Positions 31,823 through 45,362 of a DNA stretch of 64,000 bases are shown here, one piece after another (position 1 is the stretch's first letter; every line of letters starts with the position of its first letter). The notes under the pieces are model-generated. The model ran no database searches and was not told the origin of the DNA. It was given only the letters and a program-made list of their open reading frames with translations. A program made the translations under genes and the position numbers. This DNA is from Annulohypoxylon bovei var. microspora (Eukaryota; Ascomycota; Sordariomycetes; Xylariales; Hypoxylaceae): the NCBI GenBank assembly GCA_022836615.1, contig MU405210.1, forward strand, positions 372,001 through 436,000, given 5' to 3'.

Positions 31823-34800
31823 GCATGTCGTCTACCTGTTTCTAATTTGTTTCGTCTTTATGCACCTCGTGACTCTATTTCCAATATTCTCATCACAATA
31901 AAACATCGCATCTCAAAGAGTCGCCTTGTTTCGGAGAAAAATCCGAACACCGCAAGCTGTCTAGGTAGAGAAGGAAGTGCATACGATCGTGCTGCCTATC
32001 CCCGATGTTTGAGATCGGAAAACCGAGACGATTGCGCTTCGTCGAATTCTCAATTGAGACCTTTCTGCATGCAACTGGCCTAAACAACGCAGCCAACTCC
32101 CATCCGCTTCCCTAAAGGCGACCTTGCAGAACCCAGAAAGTGAAGATAGTCGTCCGAATAGATCAAAAGGACAAAACGAACAGAAACAGCAATTCGTTAT
32201 CCCCGACGAGCTTTCTATCCTCCTATGATCGGACTTCTGTAGACGCGAAGAGGATGCGCTCTCTGGGTGACGTTTACCTATGGAGTACTCGGATGACGTC
32301 GGCGAAGCCAAGAGGCATAGCTATAGCTACCGCAGCTGTATCAGCGGCACATCGACAGGCAGGATGAGACAGAATCAAAGACAATTACGGCATCGTTACT
32401 TTTATTTTGGTCTTGGCTTTTCCCCCCTCGCCTTAATCCATCCCGAACAAAAAAAAAAAGCACCCCCTGCAGTACCTACGTTACGACGAAAAAAGACCAG
32501 CGCAGCCCGCCGCAGAATGAACGAGAGCTATTTTTAAAGACCCCGACCAGCAAATCCTCTACCACGCGGAGACGCGGCAGGCGGGTTGCAACAACCAGCA
32601 TGCAGGTTGGACTGAAACCCTTCATGAGCCTCAACTCTCCATCCTCCCAACGAACTCAAACCCCAACCCACAGCTCCACGACGGCAGCATCAGCATCAGC
32701 ATCGCAGGAGCAGAATTAAATGGGGTTAATTTCCTCCAAACCTCAAACCGCGGTTGGGAGCGAAAATTTGCCCGCGATCCTGCCTTGCCCCTCTTTGCTA
32801 GACTCTATTGGAAGCAGAAATGCGTCGCTATATGGGTCGCATGATTTCATCACCGTCGTCTGCCCGTGGGGGGTTTTCTCTGGCGGACTATCCTAAGTTG
32901 AAGCGGCTCACCGAGGCCCCGCGGGAAGTTTCTTGCGTGATGCGCGATGCGCGATGCGCGATCTGCCTCTGCCCATCGCGGGTCCCCCGTCTGGCGGTCA
33001 ACAAGCTCGTAGCCAACGCATGATAGGTGCTCCCAAATCTCCGAATGGTGAAGGAAGACACGCGAGCAATTGGAGCAAGCGCTTGTTTTATCAATCGCTT
33101 AAAGCCGCGATCGACTTTAAAACAGTGGACGGCCCGTCGTGGCATGTATTAGAAGGATCAATAAGCCGAGTGGCGCGGAGGGAGCGCGAAGGATCGAGGG
33201 GGGGGGTCTTGGGTTAGTTAGTGAATTCCGCGTTGCCGAATCTATCTCTGCTGTCTAACCCATCCGGTCTGCGAGGCGCCATATCGCTTCCTCTTTCAGG
33301 ATTCATCGCAGGAGCATTATACGGCGCGGTTCCCAATTGTCTCGCGGCGGCCGACAATCACCATAATTTCTTCGCAGGGGACGCCGATGGGGACTTTTTG
33401 GTGGCAGAAAACCCCTACACTCGTAGAGGGGCCAGTTATATCCGCCCCTCATGATCAAATGTTCTTTGGTCAAATAGGTTGCTATTCAAGGTTACTGTGG
33501 GCCTCTTGCAACAACTTCAGTGACCGACGGCAAGGCCTACTTCACTCGAATCTCGATACAGAGCTATAGACCGTAGTCAGGGGTAATAGCAGACTAGAAG
33601 GATACGGAATTGAATTAAGGGCGGCAATAGTAGTAGGCATATCTTAATATTCGGCTTGAACTATATCGATCCTACAGCCTCTATCCAGATAGCGTCCGGC
33701 ATTTGAGAACGTGGCTGCCTATTCTATCGAACCTCCCGCTATGACTACAACATATGTAAATACCTGCCTAGGCATACATGTGAAGACGAACGTCATAGTG
33801 GATAGATCTGTAGTGTTAGAGCTAAGGTGCCACGAAGAAGGGGATGGCGTTGGATACACAAGTTGCCCCCTCATGGCCCATCCTCATCACAAAGTGGCTA
33901 CAGTATCAATAGTTCGCAGCATGTTGGAAGCACGACGAGAGAATCCCATGTTGAACTCCGGCGAAGCAACGTGTGGTAGAGGCCTTTGGAGAAAGCCCCT
34001 ATTTCCGCGCCGAGCCCAGCGGCCATACCAACGTTCGCGATATCGGATCGAACGAGTTCACCTGATAGTCTTGAAGGTGGATCTCATGAGAGATGATTTC
34101 TAACGAGCATATGTCTGCCAGGAAGTGAAACCTAGATACCGACTGCCGCACGGTGTCCTAATTAGTATGTTCCCCGACGACGACTACATAGGAGATACAA
34201 AGCTCTCCCAAAACTGGAGCCGAAGAACCTTGCTCTTCACATGAGGGGTTGGACGTTCCAAGGTTTGGTTCTCTCCGAACTGTAGATGGATCTTTGGTTT
34301 AGTATCGATAGAGGAGAGATATTCGAATATCTGTCAGGGGTTGTGACAGCTTTCTAAGCTGTACTTCGCCACTAATCCATGTCTCAAAGCCCCTGTCACT
34401 CTAGCTAGGCAGATGTGCGGCGTCTGACTAGGAATACCTAGGTGCACTGGCATCAGATAATGGGAAAGGTAGTGACATATGCAGTCTGGACGGAGCTCGA
34501 TGCCGGGGTATATGCAGATCGATCCCTACGATGTGGTGGGATGTGGGAGGTAAGAGGAGGACAGGGAGAAATCTACCGAGATGAAGATACATGGGCAGCA
34601 CCTCGAGCTTCATTGGCGTTGAGGAGTGTACCAAGGTTGCGTCAAGCATGCTAGACCGAAGGAATCTATACACTCGTTAGACGTTGTATCCCGTGAGTTG
34701 GGAACATACCTCTACGGAGACACGGTCGATAGCTCATCCGTATGGCCCCCGAATTCGAGATTGGGGTCGTCCGAGGCTCCATAGGTAAGCTATGTGGTTG

Positions 34801-37320
34801 CTTGTACTAGCAATGAATACGTTACAATCATTCGACCCCTGAGGGGATCAATGGAGGGGCTTCAACAGCCGCGAGGTTGCATGTGAACATCGACTAAATT
34901 AAGCTTGTTCTTGAAACGGAGATTGTCTTCACAGGGTGGTCGCCCTGCAGCTTGACGTGCGCGACACCTTGCCATATCGATTATCGCCGGCATCTAAAGA
35001 TATTTGATAGCATTTGATCGATGCGGCGATCCTTGTATTACCCCAGGAACCATAGGCCGGGCCGAATGGGCAAGGGGAGAGCATCTATCATAGGCGCGAA
35101 GGAATCGGGCAATAATAACTGGCATGGAAATAGCGATGCCGTTATTCATCTCGCAGCTTACCGACGACGATAATACAAAGAAAGTCAACTTGATGTCATC
35201 TCAAGTCTTTGCTATCTAGGTAGACAAGATAGATACGGAGATCCCGTAGTGGAATTCTCGGTGCTAGATGTAGTTGTATAGATAGCAAGAACCGTCCAAG
35301 TCGTTCTGCGGGCAAGACGGACCGCTCGGTGCTTAATAGGAGTAAAGATCGCCAGAACCCGGAATTAGAGCTAGGGTTCATTGCACAGTAGTGAGGCTGA
35401 GCGCTGAAAAGGGAGTGTTCGTAAATGGATCTCAGTTGGGGCTCTCAGCTCCTTTTGCCTCGGCTGGCGTTTGCAAGTGGCGCGCCCAAACAAGTCCGCC
35501 CACGGTACGATCCTATGCCACAGCGTACAAGAAAAGGATTCGGCGCCTTGCGCTTCGGTCCTTTCCGGGTTTTTGGAATTCATAAATTTCTAGTAGATGT
35601 CTCGGCACGTCTAATAGGAATTTGTCAGACTCTTGTTGGCCGCCTCGCATCGTGGTGTGTAGGGCGAGGCGTCCGGGTGGTATAACATTTCAGCCACGCT
35701 GGACTTCCGAGATGAAATAGGGTTAAAGGAGGCGCCGAAGTAAAGGCCCGGTAAGTCATGTGTTGCACACCAGCTCCACGACCTTATTGATCCTTTCGTA
35801 CCTCGAGGCGAAAGCCGTAGCTAAAGGTAGATAACTTGGTAGTCGAAACATCGAAAGAAGGGTCTTGATGTAATCCTTGAAGTGGACCACCGCGTACGGC
35901 GCATGCGGATTTTACGATAAAATGATGTCGGCAGTACCTATCATCAAGATGACAAAGATAAAAATAAAAATGTCTAGGGTCCAGTAAATCTACATAGTAC
36001 TTCATCTGCCGTGACCTCTGCTCTGACAGCATCCTCCCTGGTCGTCTGGGTTCGGGATCATCACTTGCAGCATTTGACAGCGCTACCCCCGCGTTTGTCT
36101 CGAGCTGGCTGGCCTTGGAGTGGCCGGCTCGTTCAAGTATTCACAGATCGGCATGGCCTCAGAAGCATATTTCCCTGGCTACGTTAGAAATGTCCGAGTT
36201 ATCTGCTCTCATTTGACAGGGAAACGGCACGCGACAAGGTGCTTATTGCTAGCCGTGACTTGCGCGCAGTGGGTTCTGACACCTGAGCCGCTGAAGGGAG
36301 GAGATTGGGAAAATATGTACTAGCTAGCTGCCTGCAGAGTGGGAGGTCAAGCCACCATGCAGAAGACAACGACAAGGTCGCAGGATTGGTCTACTCGATC
36401 GAGTTGATACCACATATTGTATGGTAGGATGTCAACGAACCAGTCGGATTTTATCAGGTGATGGGCCTATTAAGCCCGACCTTGATCGACTCCCTGTTTA
36501 CTTGATGGACTGTACACCATAACTCATCGAAGTGGGATAAAATAGACGATGGGCAAGGACACACAGGACTTCCGGTCCATGCTGCGTGTCTGCGAGTATG
36601 TATGTTATCGTTATGTGATCTGCTATCCGCATATTATTGCCAATTCGCGAGAGTTCGGTGGATTTTTTGTTGGCCCACGGCGCGCATAATGGTCTGTGAT
36701 TTAAAAGTTGGACCGATACCAGGGTCCATGGCATTCTATGAATAGAGTCATGACAGGGACGCGGAATCGAGCCGCATCTGGATCACAATCAGTGCTATTA
36801 CATAGATGAGATGAAGCACAAATAATTGTGCTTTCGATTGATGATGAGACGGTGACATTTTAGCCTCAAATTCATCTGATCTAGTATGGAATTAGATCCT
36901 CCTCACCTGGAATAGTGGTTTTATGTGCCGCGTGTGAAGCGAATGCTTGTAAACTGGATCTATCTGGGTAGGCATATGCTAGGCTCCCCGTGCAGCCCGT
37001 GCAAGAAAAGATACAGCTGACATAGCAGCCACATCTTGATTTTGATGCGTTAACATACAGTATATTCATGAACATACCTCCACACTCGCCTACGTAGCTG
37101 CAGCTTGAGCTACTAGGTTGAAGAATATAATGGAGAATCCTGATTGGGGGGTGGGCGAGATGCAACGTTGCGTGTTAACTATGATTGGATCTCCACCAAT
37201 TAGAAAAGACGCTTCGAGACGGAAGGGTTGCTAGCCGTTTAATGGTACCTGAGAGAAATGGCTGCTGAGACGACCGCCCATCGAGCCTAGTTGCCTAGGT
37301 GCTGTCTGCTCCTCGATTCG

Positions 37321-37359
37321 AATAATACCTTAGGTACCTAGGTCCTAGGTAGGTATTAT
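37321..37359. repeat. Hairpin-forming inverted repeat of CTAGGTA type
   Basis: ATAATACCT at the left pairs with AGGTATTAT at the right, and a nested CCTAGG pair lies inside, giving a near-perfect 39-nt cruciform. The core is built from the same CTAGGTA steps that occur elsewhere in intergenic DNA of this window. Confidence 0.7.
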
Positions 37360-38664
37360 CGTCGCTGAATAAGTAGCAGTGATATGTTCCAAGATTATCC
37401 CCCGGGCGGCTGTACCACGACATTAAATCAACACGAAGTTCTATAAGGTTGAAAGACAATTGTCGGTAAACACGAGAATATACCATGAGGGGGAGGGGGT
37501 TTAAGCTCAAGCAACCCTAGCGCAACCATGCCTGCTGGATCAGGAGATGTCATAAGATGGTACTAAGGTGTACACTCTTGAGACTTAAGTCCAATGCAGG
37601 ATGTAGGTAGACCAGCAGCGGCTCAAAAGGCGGCGGCTACTCGGCACCCCTTCAAATTTCCGAATGCAGTCCGGGGCACGGTGAGCCTAACTTGGTGTGA
37701 ATACCTGACCTTGGGATTCAAGGAATAGATATTCACGAGGTAAAAGGCTGTGACACTCTTCTTTATCAGCGAGTATGCAGTTCCCCTCATGGATAGACAG
37801 AACCGACCAAGGTTACCTACTATCCATGTATCTACTGGTACGATAGTTGACTGGGTGAAATAAGGTCTAATGGTCCATGCGGTTAGCCCAGCGTTGAGCT
37901 AGTCATCATGGTCCCGACCTTTTGGAACATGCACGTACATAGTAGGTGTCGATGGATGATAACTTAAAGTGTTGGAGGCTAGACCAAGCGTCTCCGAAGC
38001 GATATGAGTGATTTCCCGCGCCGGCGTCTGGCGACCACCGGGTTTTTAATCAAGGCGATCGTTATTCAAGCCGTCGTTTACTCTCATCCAGCGATTCTTC
38101 TTCGCCACGGCCGACTTGACACGGGATGGAGAGACATATAAAATTAGGTGTTTTGACTTATGCCGTCCTCGAGGTCATGGCAAGCCTTCAGTCGGTGTTG
38201 ATTGGACCGGTCTTCCTTGACCTGCGCTGGGACATTTTCGGCCATTGAACGAACCGAAGAGCAGACCGGGGCTTTTTTTTCTCTTCCCATTCTTCGTAAG
38301 AATATGGGCGCGCACCAATCATATGCTAACCCGCTGATGGGATTTAGTTAAGTCAAATGTGGGGGGAAGCCAGGGTAGCTTCTATGGTAGCAGTCGGTGA
38401 CTGAAATGGTCAAGGACAGAAATGGGTTTGGGCAAATACAACTGGTTTGTTTAAGTTAAAAAAGAAAACAGATGAGTTCTATTAACTTCTGACTAAACGT
38501 TCCGCCGTTTGACGGTAATTGCTTGAGGCGGTAGCTGCTACCTTGCAAGTACTGGGCTGAATAGCAACTTCTTAAGAGCACCAATATCGATATCGTAGAC
38601 TGATACTTCCAAGGTTCCAAGTTAGTTACCAGTAACCCTAAAGTAGTCGCATCAGTAGGGTCGT

Positions 38665-38715
38665 CTTAGCTTTTAGCTTTTAGCTTTTGACTTTTAGCTT
38701 TTGACTTTTAGCTTT
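38665..38715 (+). repeat. Tandem TAGCTTTT/GACTTTTAGCTTTT repeat
   Basis: About 51 nt of TTTTAGC units, the last two expanded by inserted GACTTTT. It lies in gene-free sequence. This is a minisatellite-like array with no sign of coding role. Confidence 0.85.
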
Positions 38716-41700
38716 GCACACATCAGTACAAATTGTGTACATGTACTCTCGCATCGGTTAGCTTTAACTTTGGTCTCCTTACCTTAGGGTTAAGGTTCCT
38801 GCCGACTAAGCTAGATAGCGCTTAGTCCAATTCTGTGCAGGCTTCCTCGGTCCTTCTAGCGCCTAGCTTAAATCTTTAGTCGAGCCTCTAGAGTCTGAGC
38901 AGTTCTTCCCGCCATCCCGATCGGCTCTCAATTCGTCTTTTTCAACAATTCAATAATATTATCATTTGCAAAGAAGGGAGCCAATAAGATAAGCACATGG
39001 CTCAAGTCAGCTCAACTGCACGATGTATGATGTACATAAGATAAGAGAATTTGACTAACTGACAGACCGAACATCCAAATCAGTTAGACTCACTCAAATA
39101 CTCTGACAGCCATAGTTCCCGCCTTTCTCGCATAAGTCGCCGTACTATGTAATAACGAAGTTCATGATAATCCTCGAGCTTAGACGAATGAACGTCTGTA
39201 TTTGGAACTGCCGCCGTCGCACTTAGGAGGCATAATATTCGGTGCCGAGTTAAAAGTCATAAAAGTCTCTCACAAGTCCACCAATAGGCGCTGGTACGAA
39301 GCCTAGAACCAAAAAGTAGTCAACTGTGTCTAAAGGGGTACGGATGATGTCACTTAAAGGGCGGTAATTGCTATACGGATAGTCTCGAGCGGTATGCTCT
39401 AGCGCTCGGGAACCATGAAATCTTTACTTAGGGGGGAAGTAGTGGGAGGAGGGAAAAAGAGAAAACACTAGAACGCTTGGTTGAATGGTCGATTTAACGG
39501 CGAAGAGACCCCAAATTGGAAGGCTTCGAGAACTTCTGCTGTAGTGTTGTCGAAGTCACACCGCATGCAGTCTGTTTTGCTGGTTGCAGTACCTTGGAGA
39601 AACGCTCACACGCCATTAGGGGATGCTTAAGTGTTCCTTAACCTGCATCGAGGTGTCCTACAGCGAAGCAGACACGGAGTACAGAAGCCCGCCAAGACTA
39701 ATTTGTGTGAATTGTCAACTACGTCGGCAGAATTTGGTGCCAATTGTGCAACGGTCTGTCTTGGCATTGGCATCGCGTCCGTCGTAGCGTAGTGTCGCGC
39801 AGTACCGAGATGAAGACGAAAGAGAGGCTTGACGAAGCTTCTTAATGGGGGCACTGGTAGTTGGGAGTCGGTAGGTGATAGCCAGGTATTGCCCGCGGCA
39901 TCCGACCTCTGGTTAGTAAGTTATAGAAACTATTATATGTAGGTGCCTAGGCATGTGCATCTCTATAATATGTTCTGTACGTAATTATTTACATGTGTCT
40001 AGAGATTACATGTATCAGGGTAAGGGTAGAGGCTAAATACCTAGGTAGGTACATAGGAAAGTGATGTAAGGAACTGAACTACCAAGGTATCTAGTAGGTA
40101 CCTAGTATGTGATGTCCTTTTCCCGTTCTTCCCAGCTTTCGGGTAGCATTTTTAACTTGAATCAAGGTTTAGATGGCAGCCCTGGGAGGAATTTCTAGTA
40201 CGTGGGTAGGCAGTTAGCTGCATGTACGGCTATATCTATCTAGGTATGTACCTAGGTAACTAGATGACTAGGTATGTAGCTATCTTCTAATGTGTATACA
40301 CCACATGATCGTCAACTGTCGGGGGCTACGGGTCTGGGTCAGTTAGGGACTTGATCTGGGACGATATGTCATCTCTATGTCAATGAGTTCTAATGGAACA
40401 GCTCGGCAAGAAAGCAGCTGTCTCCAACCAGGCCGGAGAATCGAAGTTTCGTATGTGTAACTGATAAGCAAGCTAATTAATGTATTATGCCAAGCACGAT
40501 TGCACTAGCATCATCCGTGGGGCAGATGCAGTCTCAGTCGTTACATAGCGTCCATCATGTACATGCCAGGGAGTTGGTAGACCGGCGCAAACATGCCCAC
40601 AGTAAGCTCGTGATGGAGCAGATTGCGCATTTTGGGTCGCAAGGACAGTTGCTTATAGACCAGAGAATATATCCTTTACGATGTTTTTTTTTTTTGCTTG
40701 GCCCTTGGAAAACGTCTAGAAACAAACAAATCCAGTCCGTATATACCTAGGTAGGTCAATAAGTAGGCATGTATTCCAGGGATCTTGAAGATCCTCCCCC
40801 CTGTCGCTCATCATTGGAGGGGTATCCTTCACTGCCCTGAATTCCCAAATCTTTGGTGACTCCAGAACCGCGCAAAAACATCCAATTCCTCGAACGGTTC
40901 GTAGAACGGCGACACAGACGCAGCGATGCTGATCATGATTTGCTTATGGATGCGATCGTATGTTACATATTACATACAGTAAAACGAACCTCTTCTTTTC
41001 CAATTTCGACATCGATCTAGTGACGTTTGTGCATATGAATTTAGATAGTTGCTGCAAATATCGTCGTCTCAACAGAATCGATTCGGTGCGGTCCGAAAAG
41101 GGGAGCTGCAAAGAACAAAATGGCGGGGGGTTCGAGATAACGATAGAAGCTCGATGGAAACAGAAGAAGCAGAGACGGTGGTAGAGAGACCCTTGTTTCT
41201 CAAGTCTCGGCGTCGTCTTAGACCACTCACTTATTGGCCGCCGTTACACGATCCACCACGTTATAGTAAATGACCAATAACTCGAAGTCGAGGCTAACCA
41301 GCCCCAGCACAACCCGCAGCCACATACATGATGTATGTAGGTGTATGTATGTCTAGGTTAAAGTTCCCCATCTCTAATAAACCATCCAACCGCGTATATG
41401 GTCAATTCCCGCTCACGTTGCTACCGTAGTACCTACTTACATACCTACGTACTCATGTATATCGACTGGGAGAACATGACGATTAATAACTTCGAGAAGC
41501 AAGCACATTCTTGGAGACATGATTTCTTGGCCTCATACCTCCTATTACGTGACGACGTCAGATTGGTAGTCCGTAGCTACTCTGTCTCCCTGACAGATTA
41601 TTCTCCAACTGGGCGACGTACCTCGAAGCCGCATCGAGATGGAACTATGTATCTATGTGGTATTTACTTAGGTATGTAGTTCGTGTAAGTCATCCCGAGC

Positions 41701-44700
41701 AGTCGAGGATCGGGGTATCTCGTGATGATTGTCTACTATGGCGAACATCTCGAATACGACAAAGGTCCTAGTATAGTTATGTAGTACGAGAGCCATAGAC
41801 CCATATAACCACAACCATATTGTTGAGTCTAGCACTTGAAGGCTTGCCCTGTCTCTCGTCATCCTGTATCTATGGGTTGCACGTAGCCTGTATTTGATTA
41901 ATCTTCGGCCATTCATCTGAGTTTATGTGAAAATGAACTTCACACCTCGGATTAATATTATAGCTTACACATGATGATGTCCGGCGCGGTCTGTTACCTA
42001 TCATGTGCAGTAGCGCCGCAGCCTTGCCCGTAGTCCAACTTCAATAATAATTCTCTCCCCCCGACAGCCAATCTAATCATCTCTAGGGTTATCTCGTAAA
42101 TTAACAGCAAACACGATTATAGTAAAGCCGTGTTCACACGCAATATTGCAGCCACTTGGGAGGTCAGCTGAAAGTTGAGAAGTAATTATCAGACACTCTT
42201 TGCCCAAATGACATCTTCCATTGTTTAGAATTTCAGGATATGTCTTACGAAGAAAAGCCCTCAGGTTCGATCGGTAATCCCACCCTAGAGTTGACAAAAA
42301 ATGCCAAACTAAGGGACGGCTATAAGCGAAGGGGGGGCCACTTGTCACAGTAATAGAAAGCCTGGTTCGTTCGTTTAATGTTCGAGTTCGACTCTGCCCA
42401 ACTGCAAAGCAATCCACATAACCGTCTTGTTCGGTTTTCAGTTGTCTGCCATAGGTAAAACCTCCTCTGCGCCAACGCGCTCCTTGAGTGTCCGCAACCC
42501 CAATATCGAAATATTGTATACTAGGTACCATACTACCTAAGAAAGGGGTTGAGCGGTATAAGGCAAGACGAGGCGATTTGATGTTACAGGCGTAACATAC
42601 GTACTCTGTTACGTAGCTATACTAGTCCCCGGATTAAGAGCTTACTTGCCCTACTTGCCTACGGCACTTTGAATGTGCGATCGAAGAGTGGGACCCCGGC
42701 AGATCATCAATTATTTGGTTAAGTGTTAGGTAATAAAGCTGCTTGGTAATAGGCCTCTAAACATCATCATCTGAGACAGGACGTCCCATAGGTAGTTTGA
42801 ATTACTGAGGATTTGGAGTCGTCACATTACCTCGCCCGTTTCTATGGGTTACATACAGTAAGCAACTATGAGCACGCCAAGACTTCCAAAGCTTGTTAGC
42901 TATGATCTGGCGTATCGGAAACATTTGCAAGAGACTTGAGATAACCAGTCGGAAAGCATGTGTAGTATAGAATTGTAAAAGAATATATGGAATTAGACGT
43001 TCGTTATGGATTGAGGGCTCCGTCTGAGTACGGAGTACACAAGTAGGTATTTTATAATATGCCTGGGAAATCTAGTATTATACAGGCATATGGAAATATA
43101 GAGGACAGCTGACTTGGGTCGCTTGGAGAACGGCAGAAGGTCGTCGGAATAATACTGTGTATCTACTACCTAGCTATCCCGCTTGCACCAAAACTTCTAT
43201 GGTACGGGATAACCGGCTACATAATATTCTTCATATGATGCACTTATTTTGACGCCCCTCCGAACGGTAAACCCAGCGTGACAGAGGTTAGTTAGGTGCT
43301 ATAAGCGTATACGGTGGATCGTGTCTAGGCTATGGATGTTAACCTGACCTCAAGTTTATAGTGGCTTCGCGCTGCCTGAAACTCCCCGTCTCGAAATCCT
43401 TAAAATCCTCGGTCGAGATACTCGCTTTCAGGGATGATCGATCTAATACAGTAAATCGATATAATGATAAGTCGCACGGGCTATGTCCACCTACGTAATT
43501 AAAGTCCCGGAGAGCGAAAGCATTGATCGTGTACTTTGTAAGTAATGCCCAGATGTTACTACGTCGATAGCGCTTGGAGGAGGACCACCCCCTGATCACA
43601 GCGTCTGTTTTTATGGGATGGGGGAGAAAAAATGGGGGTAAAAAGGCACCGATCGAAAAATCCTTCCGCAACAACTAGGGATTCTAATTCTAATGTTAGC
43701 ACAACTGCACGGCATTACCGTAGCTACGTCTAAGGCGCGCCGAGGCACGTTGAAGCAGCACCTGTAACGTATCCCTCACAGATACCTGTACATACATCGG
43801 ACCATCGTGTTGGAACCGATTAAACGTATGTAAGTCTGCTCTGCTCTGTATGTATCACCCGTATGCACAACTAAGCGGCACAACACCCCTTCTATCAAAT
43901 TACAGACTAATAATAACTTCAACTTACAAAGGTTTCTAACTAAGGTTTCTAAGGTTAGGATTCAACGTCCCGCTTCGTCGAAGAATATTGGAAATGTGGG
44001 AAAATTAACCCAAAAGCCAAGAACTGAAATCGAACGATGCTGTTTACAGCACCTCGCGCATTTCCGTGCTTAGCTGTGCTCGTTTCTGGTTTTCCATCCA
44101 CATCCCACTCGCTACACTTACATACAGGACTATTCCATAGGTCATCCCGCAGGCCTACCGAGGTTTACTTTTGCAGCTCCCTGTACAGTATGTACGATTC
44201 AGTAACACAAGCAGCGAGTGCTGTATGCAGACTTTCAGCCACTTTCCTCGTCATCCATCTTCATTTGCTGCAGATGGCGCTATGTAGACGGGAAAACCCT
44301 TCACTAGCCGAGCTGACATTTACCCCCCACCGTAAAACTTACACGTATTTGCGTATTTGCGTATTTGTTTTCTGTCTTTTCCTCTATATCCCTCTGGGCT
44401 TTTTGAGAATCTCGACATTTCGTCCGAAGTTCATAGCATAACGAAGCGATACGAAAGAGGCAGGGAATAACGGCAGGGCATCTCTCAAACCCCCCCAGAC
44501 TCACCAACTGTCTGCTAAGCCTGATATCGTTAGGACTCGCCGTTCGGTCTTGACCCTTGTTCCTACAGTAGTCTCTGGAATCGCACAACTACAGATACAA
44601 AGTACCTGCCACGATGTTCCCTCACCCCCCCCGTTCTGCATGCATCTCAAGTCTACAGGGTTCAGGGGTGACCCCTGCCGCCGTTCTCTCCTCTAGCGTC

Positions 44701-45362
44701 CCTCAACCTGCTTGTACAATGAAGGTATATCCCGCTGATCTTGAAAGTGGGAGACCCACTCCTTCTGTCCAAGTGCTCATTCGTTCCCCTCGATCTCGCA
44801 CATCCATCTCGACCTATGTAGCATAGGGTCGAAATCAGATTCCCCGTCATTTCTCTTCCAACCTTTCAACGTTCTTCTCTGCTGCCCGGTGGCCCCCCAA
44901 ACTACACCCAGGCCGGGTCCACCCATGTTCTCGTCTGCGGTTTGGCTACTTCTGCGACTGCTACATGCATATTGTCGCCTCCCTAGACTAGGGGTCGAGC
45001 ATGGAGGGTGAGGGTTGTACCTCTCCCGTACCGACCTAGGGCGGGTGGGGAGCACGTCTCGATACGGTAGTGTGCTCGTTCATATAGAGACCGCATCGAA
45101 TCTTATATCTGGTCGTCCCATTCGTTCCACCCCCATCGATCTTGTCTGCCTCTTCCCATGCAGTTTATATAACATCTTGCTTGGACGATCCTCTTTTCCA
45201 TATTAACGCCAATTTACCCACGCCAGTCAACTTCCCCTTCCTTGAAAGACAAGAGATTCTATACTGCGTCGAGACCGGAGTCGAGACCGTTGTCGTCCCG
45301 AGTTGCCTTATGTGCTAAGAACGACATAAGACCTTTTTTTACGATATAGTGCCTAGCCTAAC

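Larger units (their letters stand above)
31823..45362. other. Gene-poor region of about 13.5 kb
   Basis: I find no ORF with recognisable domains, credible splice structure or coding texture on either strand. It holds simple repeats: GATGCGC units near 32938-32958, the TAGCTTTT array (38665-38715), CTAGGTA steps near 39948, 40036, 40100 and 40245, GTATTTGC units near 44343-44367, and a hairpin at 37321-37359. The longest minus-strand ORF (42073..42531, 152 codons) shows no known family. The last kilobase is probably promoter and leader of the transcription factor gene; it includes a 7-bp inverted repeat CTTATGT/ACATAAG at 45307-45330. Confidence 0.5.

Noticed and set aside
42073..42531. Minus-strand ORF of 152 codons in the gene-poor region
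   Set aside because: It starts at an ATG but shows no recognised family, no hydrophobic pattern and no splice context. Such a length can arise by chance in 15 kb.
44037..44441. 134-codon plus-strand ORF upstream of the transcription factor
   Set aside because: Rich in Ser, Leu and Phe from C/T-rich DNA, overlapped by an antisense ORF, no domain. More likely promoter or leader.
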